Assembly (NCBI GenBank): GCA_035494015.1
Contig: DATJHJ010000049.1
Location: forward strand, 35,548 to 99,547
Length of the DNA: 64,000 bases
Reading direction: 5' to 3'
Source of the DNA: CADCTB01 sp035494015
GTDB lineage: Bacteria; Actinomycetota; Acidimicrobiia; Acidimicrobiales; AC-14
Numbering within the stretch: position 1 is the stretch's first letter; each line of letters begins with the position of its first letter. Below are positions 16,337 through 23,159 of this stretch, one piece after another. The notes below the pieces were generated by a model, which saw nothing but the letters and a program-made list of their open reading frames with translations, ran no database searches and was not told where the DNA came from. Made by a program: the position numbers and the translations under genes.

Positions 16337-17232
16337 CGGACTCGTTGGCAGCGGGCACCCGGGTGCTCCGCACGCAGTCCCGAGGAATCGCAGGTGACGC
16401 AGGGACCACGCCCGCTGCGCCCGGCGGGGACCCCATCCCCGCCGGCGCGTCGGAATCAACCGACCTCAAGGCGTGCTGCGCCCGGTCGTACCAGTCGGAC
16501 GTGGTCGCTCTCATCCTGGGCGAGAGCTACCACCCGGGCGGGCTGGAGCTGACCCGGCGGCTGGCCGGCTCGCTCGGATTGCGCACCGGGCAGAAAGTGC
16601 TCGACGTGGCCAGCGGGCCGGGGGCGACCGCCTTCCTCCTGGCCGCCGAGTTCGGCGTGCAGGTGGAGGGGGTCGACCTGGGCGAGCAGTCGGTGGCCCA
16701 GGCCAACGCCAAGGCGGCGGAGCGAGGCATTGCCGACCGGGTCCGGTTCACCGTGGGCGACGCCGAGCAGCTGCCCCTGGCCGACGGGTCGGTCGACGCC
16801 GTGGTCTGCGAATGCGCGTTCTGCACCTTCCCCGACAAGCCCACCGCGGCCCACGAGCTGGCCCGGGTGCTGCGGCCCGGGGGGCGGCTGGGCATCACCG
16901 ACGTGGCCCTCGACCCCACCCGCCTCGACGAGGAGCTGCAGAGCATGGCCGGCTGGGTGGCCTGCCTGGCCGACGCCCGCCCCCTCGGCGAGTACGTCTC
17001 GCTCCTGGAGGCCGAGGGGTTGAAGGTGACCCTCACCGAGGACCACGACGAGGCCCTGGCCCGCATGATCGACCAGATCGACGCCCGCCTGGTGGCCTTC
17101 CGCATGGCCAAGGTGCCGGCCCTGGAGACGATCGACTTCGACCAGGCCCGCCGCCGGGTGGCGTCGGCCGCCCGCGCCGTCGAAGCGGGGATCGCCGGCT
17201 ACAAGCTCCTGGTGGCCGAAAAGCCGCTGTAG
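16333..17232 (+). CDS. Cysteine-rich class I SAM-dependent methyltransferase, ArsM-like
   Basis: A 299-residue methyltransferase whose first 40 residues look disordered. The SAM site is VLDVASGPGATAF (about residue 90), followed by VEGVDLGEQSV, VGDAEQLPLADGSVDAVVCECAFCTFPDKP and LRPGGRLGITDV. An N-terminal vicinal cysteine pair (KACCA, residues 48-49) and the CECAFC cluster recall the arsenic-binding cysteines of ArsM-type arsenite methyltransferases, but the spacing is not the classical one. The gene begins in an ATGA overlap with the radical SAM gene, so the two likely act in one pathway. The substrate may be an arsenical, a lipid or a thiol compound; this is not decidable from sequence. 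Confidence 0.86.
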   Translation: MTDSLAAGTRVLRTQSRGIAGDAGTTPAAPGGDPIPAGASESTDLKACCARSYQSDVVALILGESYHPGGLELTRRLAGSLGLRTGQKVLDVASGPGATAFLLAAEFGVQVEGVDLGEQSVAQANAKAAERGIADRVRFTVGDAEQLPLADGSVDAVVCECAFCTFPDKPTAAHELARVLRPGGRLGITDVALDPTRLDEELQSMAGWVACLADARPLGEYVSLLEAEGLKVTLTEDHDEALARMIDQIDARLVAFRMAKVPALETIDFDQARRRVASAARAVEAGIAGYKLLVAEKPL

Positions 17233-17250
17233 CCCAGTGGGCAGAAGCCG

Positions 17251-17442
17251 CTACGAGGGGCGCGGCTCGGGCGGGTGCTCCCGGCGGTAGGCCTCGACAT
17301 CGCCGACCTGGAGGCGGATGAGGCGACCGATCTTGTAGGCCGGGAGCGTGCCCGAATCGATCACCCGGTAGAGGCGGGCTCGGGACATGCCGAGCCGGCG
17401 AGCGGCCTGGGCCGTGGTCATCCACGTTCGTTCCGCTTCCAT
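17251..17442 (-). CDS. Excisionase-like (MerR-type) DNA-binding protein
   Basis: A 63-residue helix-turn-helix protein matching the excisionase/MerR-like domain (TTAQAARRLGMSRARLYRVIDSGTLPAYKIGRLIRLQVGDVEAYRRE). ATG 17442 is chosen because TAGCAT sits exactly seven bases upstream; an ATG at 17451 lies inside this hexamer. Despite the family name, no integrase or attachment site lies nearby, so it is probably a small regulator rather than part of a mobile element. It converges with the methyltransferase gene, 18 bases away. Confidence 0.82.
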   Translation of the reverse strand: MEAERTWMTTAQAARRLGMSRARLYRVIDSGTLPAYKIGRLIRLQVGDVEAYRREHPPEPRPS

Positions 17443-17449
17443 GTGTTTC

Positions 17450-17455
17450 ATGCTA
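17450..17455 (-). promoter_or_regulatory. Predicted -10 hexamer of the excisionase-like gene
   Basis: Minus-strand TAGCAT, then seven bases, then ATG 17442. This decides between the two candidate starts. Confidence 0.5.
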
Positions 17456-17541
17456 TCTCACGCACCGCTCGTCGCGCATCGTTGTTTATGCGTCGACCAT
17501 TCGCTCGACGTGCTTGAGCCCGCGCATGGCAATGTGCCGGC

Positions 17542-17958
17542 GTGGTCGGCTATTCGGGGACGCCGCTGGCCCGCAAGCTCGGGATCAAGGAGGGCTCGCG
17601 GCTGGCCCTGCTCGGCGCGCCGGAGGGGTTCGACGAGGCGCTGGCGCCGTTGCCCGACGGCGTCCACGTGCTGCGGCGGCTCGGGCCCGACCTCGACGTC
17701 GCCGTGCTCTTCGTCACCGAGCGCAAGGTGCTGGAGAAGCGCTTCGGGGACGTGGCGGCCGCCATCACGCCCGCGGGCGGGTTCTGGATCGCCTGGCCGA
17801 AGCGGTCGTCCAAGGTGCCGACCGACCTCACCGAGGACGTGCTGCGGGAGGTCGGGCTGCCCCAGGGCCTGGTCGACAACAAGGTGTGCGCGGTCACGGA
17901 GATCTGGTCGGGGCTGCGGTTCGTGTGGCGCAAGGAGAACCGGCCACCCAAGTCATGA
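17542..17958 (+). CDS. DUF3052 family protein
   Basis: A 138-residue protein of the DUF3052 type, starting MVGYSGTPLARKLGIKEGSRLALLGAP and ending with a pattern of strands (FWIAWPKRSSKVPTDLTEDVLREVGLPQGLVDNKVCAVTEIWSGLRFVWRKE). Such proteins are common in actinobacteria and have no established function. The GTG start is the most upstream; no clear ribosome site precedes it. The stop overlaps the DedA-like gene in ATGA, so the two are coupled. Confidence 0.85.
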   Translation: MVGYSGTPLARKLGIKEGSRLALLGAPEGFDEALAPLPDGVHVLRRLGPDLDVAVLFVTERKVLEKRFGDVAAAITPAGGFWIAWPKRSSKVPTDLTEDVLREVGLPQGLVDNKVCAVTEIWSGLRFVWRKENRPPKS

Positions 17959-18614
17959 CGTACGGGCTCCCCGCGCTCACCGTGTTGCTCGTCGCCATGG
18001 AGGCGGGCGTGCCCATCCCCCTCCCGTCGGACGTGCTGATCCTGGTCCTGGGCGAGCGGACGTCGGCCGGGCGCTTCCCCCTCCTGCTCGTGGTCGTCGC
18101 CCTGGAGCTGGTCGCCGCGGTGGGCACTGCGGTGCTGTTCTTCGCCGTGCGGGGCCCGGGGCGGGCGCTGCTCACCACCCTCGGCCCCCGCCTCGGCCTC
18201 ACCGAGGCCCGCCTGGCCCGGGCCACAGGGCTGCTGGAGCGGCGGGGCCCGTCGGCCCTGTTCGTCGGCCGGGCCACGCCCGGGCTGCGGACGGTGACGG
18301 TGGTCGCCTCCGGCACATCGACCACGCCGCCGGCCCAGGCCCTGGTCCCTCTGGTGGTCGGCAGCAGCGTGTTCGTGCAGCTCCACCTGTTCCTCGGCTA
18401 CTTCCTGGGCCCGGCCGCCCGGGACGCCCTCGACCGGGCCAAGGGGCCGACGGTCGCCGTCCTGCTGGTCGTGGCCGCGGCCGGGGTCGTCCTGTGGATC
18501 CGCCGGCGCGGCGCCCGCACCGGCCTGCAATCGGCCGCCGAGGCCTGCTGCCCGGCCTGCATGGCCCTCGGCGCCCTTAGCCCGACGGCCTTCGCTCTCC
18601 GCGACCTGGCGTAG
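17955..18614 (+). CDS. DedA-family membrane protein
   Basis: A 219-residue protein with about five hydrophobic segments. The N-terminal motif MEAGVPIPLPSDVLILVLGE and the central RATPGLRTVTVVASGTS match the DedA/SNARE-associated family, whose members are thought to flip undecaprenyl phosphate or other lipids across the membrane. The C-terminus adds RRRGARTG and a cysteine pair motif (ACCPAC) that is unusual for the family. It starts inside the DUF3052 stop (ATGA). The substrate cannot be assigned from sequence. Confidence 0.85.
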   Translation: MTYGLPALTVLLVAMEAGVPIPLPSDVLILVLGERTSAGRFPLLLVVVALELVAAVGTAVLFFAVRGPGRALLTTLGPRLGLTEARLARATGLLERRGPSALFVGRATPGLRTVTVVASGTSTTPPAQALVPLVVGSSVFVQLHLFLGYFLGPAARDALDRAKGPTVAVLLVVAAAGVVLWIRRRGARTGLQSAAEACCPACMALGALSPTAFALRDLA

Positions 18615-18622
18615 CCGGCCGC

Positions 18623-19432
18623 TCAGGCGTCGCGTGCGGCGACCAGCCGGGCGGCGATCGCGAGGGCGACCGCGGCGTAGGCGACCAGCACGGCCAGGCC
18701 CCTGCCGGGCGCCAGCACGCCCGCGGTGTGCCGCACGCTGACCACGGCCTGCAGAGCGGCGCCCGGGAGGTACTGGCGGGCGCCCTCGGGCAGGGCGATG
18801 CCGATGATCTGGCTGCCCACGACGGCCAGCAGCAGGGCGGTGGTCGCCCCGCTGGTGCGGCGGATGATGGCACCCAGAGCCAGGCCGAGCACGGCCACGG
18901 CGCTGACCGCCAGGGCCCCGAGCAGGATGGCCTGGACGACGCCGGGGTCCCCGAGCGACATCGGGATGTGCTTGGCCGACAGGATCTGGCGGCCCAGGAA
19001 GTACGAGATCACGTTGGTCAGCAGGGCGACGGGGAGGACGACGACGGCCAGGATGGCCGCCTTGGCGGCCAGGACGCCCTTGCGACCGGGGATGGCGGCG
19101 AAGGTCACCCGGATCATGCCGGTGGCGTACTCGGAGGTGATGGCCCGCACGGCCAGCGAGCCCAGGATGGCCGCCGCGAACAGCACACCGAGCAGCGCGG
19201 TGCTGGTGGGGTCGAACTCGGCCCGCTGCTTCTCGCCCAAGGAGTCCCATTGGCTGACCGTGGCCACGCACACCAGGGCGGCGATGACCACGGAGGCGAC
19301 CATGCCGCCGCCGAGGGTCAGCCACGTCGAGCGCAGCGTGCGGAGCTTGGTCCACTCGGCCTTGAGGGTGTCGACGATGGTCGTCGGGCGTACGGGCGTC
19401 GTGGGCCGGGCCCGGATGGTGGTGGCGGTCAT
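18623..19432 (-). CDS. ABC-2 type transporter permease
   Basis: A 269-residue permease with about six transmembrane segments, beginning LKAEWTKLRTLRSTWLTLGGGMVASVVIAALV, as in ABC-2 exporters of the antibiotic/lipid type. ATG 19432 is chosen: it lies one base after the ATPase stop and has GGGAG upstream; the earlier in-frame start at 19453 overlaps the ATPase end. It pairs with the ATPase gene. The adjacent two-component system suggests export of a cell-envelope-active compound, possibly for self-protection. The substrate is unknown. Confidence 0.88.
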   Translation of the reverse strand: MTATTIRARPTTPVRPTTIVDTLKAEWTKLRTLRSTWLTLGGGMVASVVIAALVCVATVSQWDSLGEKQRAEFDPTSTALLGVLFAAAILGSLAVRAITSEYATGMIRVTFAAIPGRKGVLAAKAAILAVVVLPVALLTNVISYFLGRQILSAKHIPMSLGDPGVVQAILLGALAVSAVAVLGLALGAIIRRTSGATTALLLAVVGSQIIGIALPEGARQYLPGAALQAVVSVRHTAGVLAPGRGLAVLVAYAAVALAIAARLVAARDA

Positions 19433-19433
19433 G

Positions 19434-20360
19434 TCAGGCTCCCTGCTCGGCACCGACGGTCGCGGCGCGGTAGTCGGTCTCGTGGTGGGTCAGTTCCAGG
19501 AACGCGTCTTCGAGGGTCGCCCCCTCGGGGGTGAGCTCGACCAGGGCGATCCCGTGGCCGGCGGCGACGTCGCCGATGGCGGCCGAGTCGAGGCCGGTGA
19601 CGGTGACCGCGCCGTCGGGCGTCGGGTCGACCAGCGCCCCCTTGTCGACCAGGAGACCGGCGAGCTCGTCCTGGCGGCTGGCCCGGACCCGCACGCTGGT
19701 GGAGGTGTTGCGGGCGATGATCTCGTCCACGCTGGCGTCGGCGATGATCCGCCCCCGGCCGATCACGACCAGGTGCTCGGCCGTCTGGGCCATCTCGCTC
19801 ATCATGTGGCTGGACAGGAACACCGTCCGCCCCTCCGAGGCGAGGGACTTCATCAGGTTGCGGATCCACAGGATCCCGTCGGGGTCGAGGCCGTTGATGG
19901 GCTCGTCGAAGATCAGGGTCTCGGGGTCGCCCAGGAGGGCGGCGGCGATCCCGAGGCGCTGGTTCATGCCCAGCGAGAACGTGCCCACCCGGCGGCCGGC
20001 AACGTCGGCCAGGCCGACGACGTCCAGCACCTCGCCCACCCGCCGCCGTTCGATGCGATTGCTGTCGGCCAGCCACAGGAGGTGGTTGGCCGCGCTGCGC
20101 CCCGGTTCGACCGCCTTGGCGTCGAGCAGGGCGCCGACGGCCCGCAGGGGCGCAGGCAGCTTGTCGAACGTGGTCCCGTTGACGGTGACCGTGCCCTTGG
20201 TCGGGCGGTCGAGCCCGAGGATCATCCGCATGGTCGTCGATTTTCCGGCCCCGTTGGGGCCGAGGAAGCCGGTGACCCGGCCGGGCTGGACGGTGAACGT
20301 GGCCTCGTCGACCGCCACCGTGGGCCCGTAGTGCTTGGTGAGCTGCTGTACCTGGATCAT
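19434..20360 (-). CDS. ABC transporter ATP-binding protein
   Basis: A 308-residue ATPase with Walker A GPNGAGKSTTM, the Q-loop segment, signature FSLGMNQRLGIAAALLGDP, Walker B LIFDEP and switch histidine SSHMM. The C-terminal region resembles the accessory domain of multidrug/antibiotic exporters (CcmA/DrrA-like). It drives the permease encoded immediately downstream. TAGAAC lies seven bases before the ATG, close to but not matching the TANNNT pattern, so leaderless transcription is possible. Confidence 0.93.
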   Translation of the reverse strand: MIQVQQLTKHYGPTVAVDEATFTVQPGRVTGFLGPNGAGKSTTMRMILGLDRPTKGTVTVNGTTFDKLPAPLRAVGALLDAKAVEPGRSAANHLLWLADSNRIERRRVGEVLDVVGLADVAGRRVGTFSLGMNQRLGIAAALLGDPETLIFDEPINGLDPDGILWIRNLMKSLASEGRTVFLSSHMMSEMAQTAEHLVVIGRGRIIADASVDEIIARNTSTSVRVRASRQDELAGLLVDKGALVDPTPDGAVTVTGLDSAAIGDVAAGHGIALVELTPEGATLEDAFLELTHHETDYRAATVGAEQGA

Positions 20361-20441
20361 GGGCCCAGTTCTAGGGCGGACGGTCGTCGCCGGCGTCAGG
20401 CGCAGGGGGGATCCGCCCTCCCCCGTCCGACGGACGCCCGC

Positions 20442-21104
20442 TCAGCCGCCCGGCTGGACCAGCCCGCTCTCGTAGGCGAAGGCGGCGGCCTGCACCCGGT
20501 CCCGCAGGTTGAGCTTGAGCAGGACCCGGGAGACGTGGGTCTTGATCGTGGCCTCGCCCACCACGAGCCGCCCAGCCAACTCGGCGTTGCTCAGCCCGGC
20601 GGCCATGCCCCGCAGCACCTCGCACTCCCGGTCGGTGAGGGCGGCCAGCTGGGCGGCCAGCTCGGGCCGGGATCGGGGGCGGACCATGTCGGCGATGAGC
20701 CGGCGGGTCACGGACGGGGCGAGGAGGGCGTCGCCGGCGGCGACCACCCGCACGGCGTGGATGAGCTCCTCGGGCGAGGCGTTCTTGAGCAGGAAGCCGC
20801 TGGCCCCCGCCTGCAGCGCCTCCCAGACGTAGTCGTCGCGCTCGAAGGTGGTCAGGATCAGCACGCGGGAGGCCCGCATGGTCGCCGATGCGACGATGCG
20901 CCGGGTGGCGGCGATCCCGTCGAGCACGGGCATCTGCACGTCCATGAGCACGACGTCGGGCTGCAGCCGCTCCGTCTCCCACACCGCCCGCTCCCCGTCC
21001 CGGGCCTCGCCGACCACGTCCAGGTCGTCCTCGGTCCCGAGGATCATGCGGAAGCCGGCCCGCACCATCTCCTGGTCATCGACCAGCAGGATCCGGACCG
21101 TCAC
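20442..21104 (-). CDS. NarL/LuxR-family response regulator
   Basis: A 220-residue regulator. The receiver domain (about residues 1-120) shows the acidic pair DDQ, the phospho-acceptor aspartate in VVLMDVQMPVLDG (about residue 55), and the conserved T/K region (LILTTFERDD; FLLKNAS). The LuxR HTH follows near residues 155-215 (LTDRECEVLRGMAAGLSNAELAGRLVVGEATIKTHVSRVLLKL). The GTG start overlaps the histidine kinase stop in GTGA. Likely targets include the nearby exporter operon. Confidence 0.95.
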   Translation of the reverse strand: MTVRILLVDDQEMVRAGFRMILGTEDDLDVVGEARDGERAVWETERLQPDVVLMDVQMPVLDGIAATRRIVASATMRASRVLILTTFERDDYVWEALQAGASGFLLKNASPEELIHAVRVVAAGDALLAPSVTRRLIADMVRPRSRPELAAQLAALTDRECEVLRGMAAGLSNAELAGRLVVGEATIKTHVSRVLLKLNLRDRVQAAAFAYESGLVQPGG

Positions 21105-22360
21105 TGGGAGCCGGGCCCCAGGGGAAAGTCGGCGGTGACCTCGAAGCCGCTCCCCCGGCCCCGGGCCGCCGTGAACCGCCCGCCGTGGAGCGCCACGCGC
21201 TCGCGCATGCCGACCAGGCCGTGCCCGGGGGCGGCGGGGGGATCAGCGATGGGGCGCTCCCCCCGCCCGTTGGACCGGCCCCTGCCGTCGTCGACGATCT
21301 CCAGCCGCAGGCCGTCGGGGGCGTAGGTCAGGCGGACGGTGGCCCGGGTACCGGCGCCCCCGTGCTTGAGGGCGTTGGTCAGCCCCTCCTGCACGACCCG
21401 GTAGGCGGAGAGGTCGACGCTGGCCGGCAAGGGCCGTTCGTCGCCCCGGCGCTCGACCGTCACCCCGAGCCCGGCCTCGTGGAGCTGCGCGACCATGGCG
21501 TCGAGGGCCCACAGGCCCGGCTGGGGCGGGGCCACGCCCGCCTCGGGGACCGCCCCGTCGCTGCGCAGGAAGCCGAGGAGGCGCTGCAGCTCCACGACCG
21601 CCTGGCGGCTGGACGCCTCGATCCCGGACAGGACCTCGGCCGCCTGCTCCGGGGATCGGGCCATGACCCGCCGGGCCGCCCCCGCCTGCACGCCCATGAC
21701 GCTCACGTGGTGGGCGACCACGTCGTGGACCTCCCGGGCGATCCGCACCCGCTCGTCGAGCACGGCCTGCTGGGCGATGACCTCGTGGGCGGCCTGGACC
21801 TCGGCGTTGCGCTCGGCGAGCTGGGCGGCCCGCTCCCGCGCCGTTCGGGCCACGTCGCCGATGGCCCAGGCGGCGACGAAGAAGAACAGGTTGGAACCGA
21901 CGGAGAGGAGCCCGGAACCGACCACGGACGCCTTGGAGTGGCCGAGGTCGAGCTGGCGGAACAGCAGGACCCAGAGCAGGTCGCCGAAGAGGACGCCGAT
22001 GCAGACCCCCCGGGCCCAGTTGGCCACCCGGGGCCGGCAGTAGGCGCCGACCGAGTAGATGGCGATGAAGGCGACCGTGGCCACGATCCCCTCGTCCGAG
22101 ACGCCGAAGACGGTGCCGCCCACCACCGAAGCGGTCACGCAGGCCAGGGTGACGGGGGGCAGCCGGCGGCGCACGGTGAGGGGGAGGCACAGGACGGCCA
22201 TGCAGGCCACGCCGGCGGCGAAGCGGAACCGGTGCGGGGTGGCCACCGTGACGTCGTACGCGGTGCGCACGCTCAGCAGCCCGAGGGCGAAGACGACGGC
22301 GGCGGCGAGCCCGTCGGCGGCCACAGGATGCCTGCGCAGCCGGTTCCGCACGTCCTCCAC
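21101..22360 (-). CDS. Sensor histidine kinase (HPK7/DesK-like)
   Basis: A 419-residue kinase. It has several N-terminal transmembrane helices, a coiled stretch (AAQLAERNAEVQAAHEVIAQQA), and the phosphorylated histidine in REVHDVVAHHVSVMGVQ, typical of HPK7. The C-terminal ATPase domain shows LTNALKHG (N-box), VDDGRG (G1) and GHGLVGMRERV (G2). The few extracellular loops suggest it senses the membrane or a transport partner. The GTG start has TACCGT six bases upstream. It is coupled to its response regulator. Confidence 0.94.
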   Translation of the reverse strand: MEDVRNRLRRHPVAADGLAAAVVFALGLLSVRTAYDVTVATPHRFRFAAGVACMAVLCLPLTVRRRLPPVTLACVTASVVGGTVFGVSDEGIVATVAFIAIYSVGAYCRPRVANWARGVCIGVLFGDLLWVLLFRQLDLGHSKASVVGSGLLSVGSNLFFFVAAWAIGDVARTARERAAQLAERNAEVQAAHEVIAQQAVLDERVRIAREVHDVVAHHVSVMGVQAGAARRVMARSPEQAAEVLSGIEASSRQAVVELQRLLGFLRSDGAVPEAGVAPPQPGLWALDAMVAQLHEAGLGVTVERRGDERPLPASVDLSAYRVVQEGLTNALKHGGAGTRATVRLTYAPDGLRLEIVDDGRGRSNGRGERPIADPPAAPGHGLVGMRERVALHGGRFTAARGRGSGFEVTADFPLGPGSQ

Positions 22361-22366
22361 GGGGGC

Positions 22367-22372
22367 ACGGTA
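22367..22372 (-). promoter_or_regulatory. Predicted -10 hexamer of the histidine kinase gene
   Basis: Minus-strand TACCGT, six bases, then the GTG start at 22360. Confidence 0.5.
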
Positions 22373-22435
22373 CTGCGGGTTGCCCCGCCCGACATCGGCC
22401 GCGCGGCGGAGCGCCCGTCCGCCGCCAGGGGGAGG

Positions 22436-23047
22436 CTAGGGCTCCAGGGCGGCCCGCAGCAGGGAGCGGAGGTGCTCGAGGCGGGCCTGGACCACGTCGG
22501 TGGCCAGCGGGTCCCCCCCGAGGAGGCTCTCCAGGAGGGGGATGTCGCTGAAGTAGCTGACCAGGGCGCCATAGATGGTGAAGAACAGCTGCTGGGGGTC
22601 GTGGCGGCGGAGGCGGCCCGCCGTCATCTCCCGCTCGAAGAAGGCCACCGCCATCTCGAAGTACGGGCGCAGGCCCTCGCCCAGCTCCATGCCCAGCCGG
22701 CTCCCGCCCTCCAGGGCCTCCCGGCGGACGAGGCGCACGAACTCGGGGTGCTCGATGAAGAACTGGAAGCCGGCGGTCAGGATACGGTCGACCTGGGGCC
22801 ACCCCTCCCGGGGCACCTCGGTGGCCAGGTCGACCTGCTTGTACCAGTCGGCCAGGGCCCGCTCGAAGACTTGCCGGTACAGGGCTTCCTTGGACGGGAA
22901 GTGGTGGAGCAGGCTCGGGCGGCGGATACCGACGCCGGCGGCGATGTCGTTGAGCGAGGTCCCTTCGTAGCCGTGCTCGGCGAAGCACCGCAGGGCCTCG
23001 GCCAAGATGGCGTCCCGGGTGGAGAGGGCGGGCGGCGCGGCGGCCAT
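22436..23047 (-). CDS. TetR-family transcriptional regulator
   Basis: A 203-residue TetR-type regulator. The N-terminal HTH is AILAEALRCFAEHGYEGTSLNDIAAGVGIRRPSLLHHFPSKEALYRQVF. The C-terminal ligand domain (residues 60-203) resembles the TetR_C family with a long dimer helix. The effector is unknown. It is upstream of the histidine kinase on the same strand with a 75-base gap containing the kinase promoter, so the two may be separately transcribed. A role in the regulation of the exporter cannot be excluded. Confidence 0.92.
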   Translation of the reverse strand: MAAAPPALSTRDAILAEALRCFAEHGYEGTSLNDIAAGVGIRRPSLLHHFPSKEALYRQVFERALADWYKQVDLATEVPREGWPQVDRILTAGFQFFIEHPEFVRLVRREALEGGSRLGMELGEGLRPYFEMAVAFFEREMTAGRLRRHDPQQLFFTIYGALVSYFSDIPLLESLLGGDPLATDVVQARLEHLRSLLRAALEP

Positions 23048-23159
23048 GCGGCCGGACGCCCGCTCAGTCAGGGCGGGGATCCGAGATGTGATGGACCCTC
23101 ATGCCCGGCGAGGCTACCTGCCCGGACGGCAAGATTGATGCTCGGCGCCCGCCCGGCCG

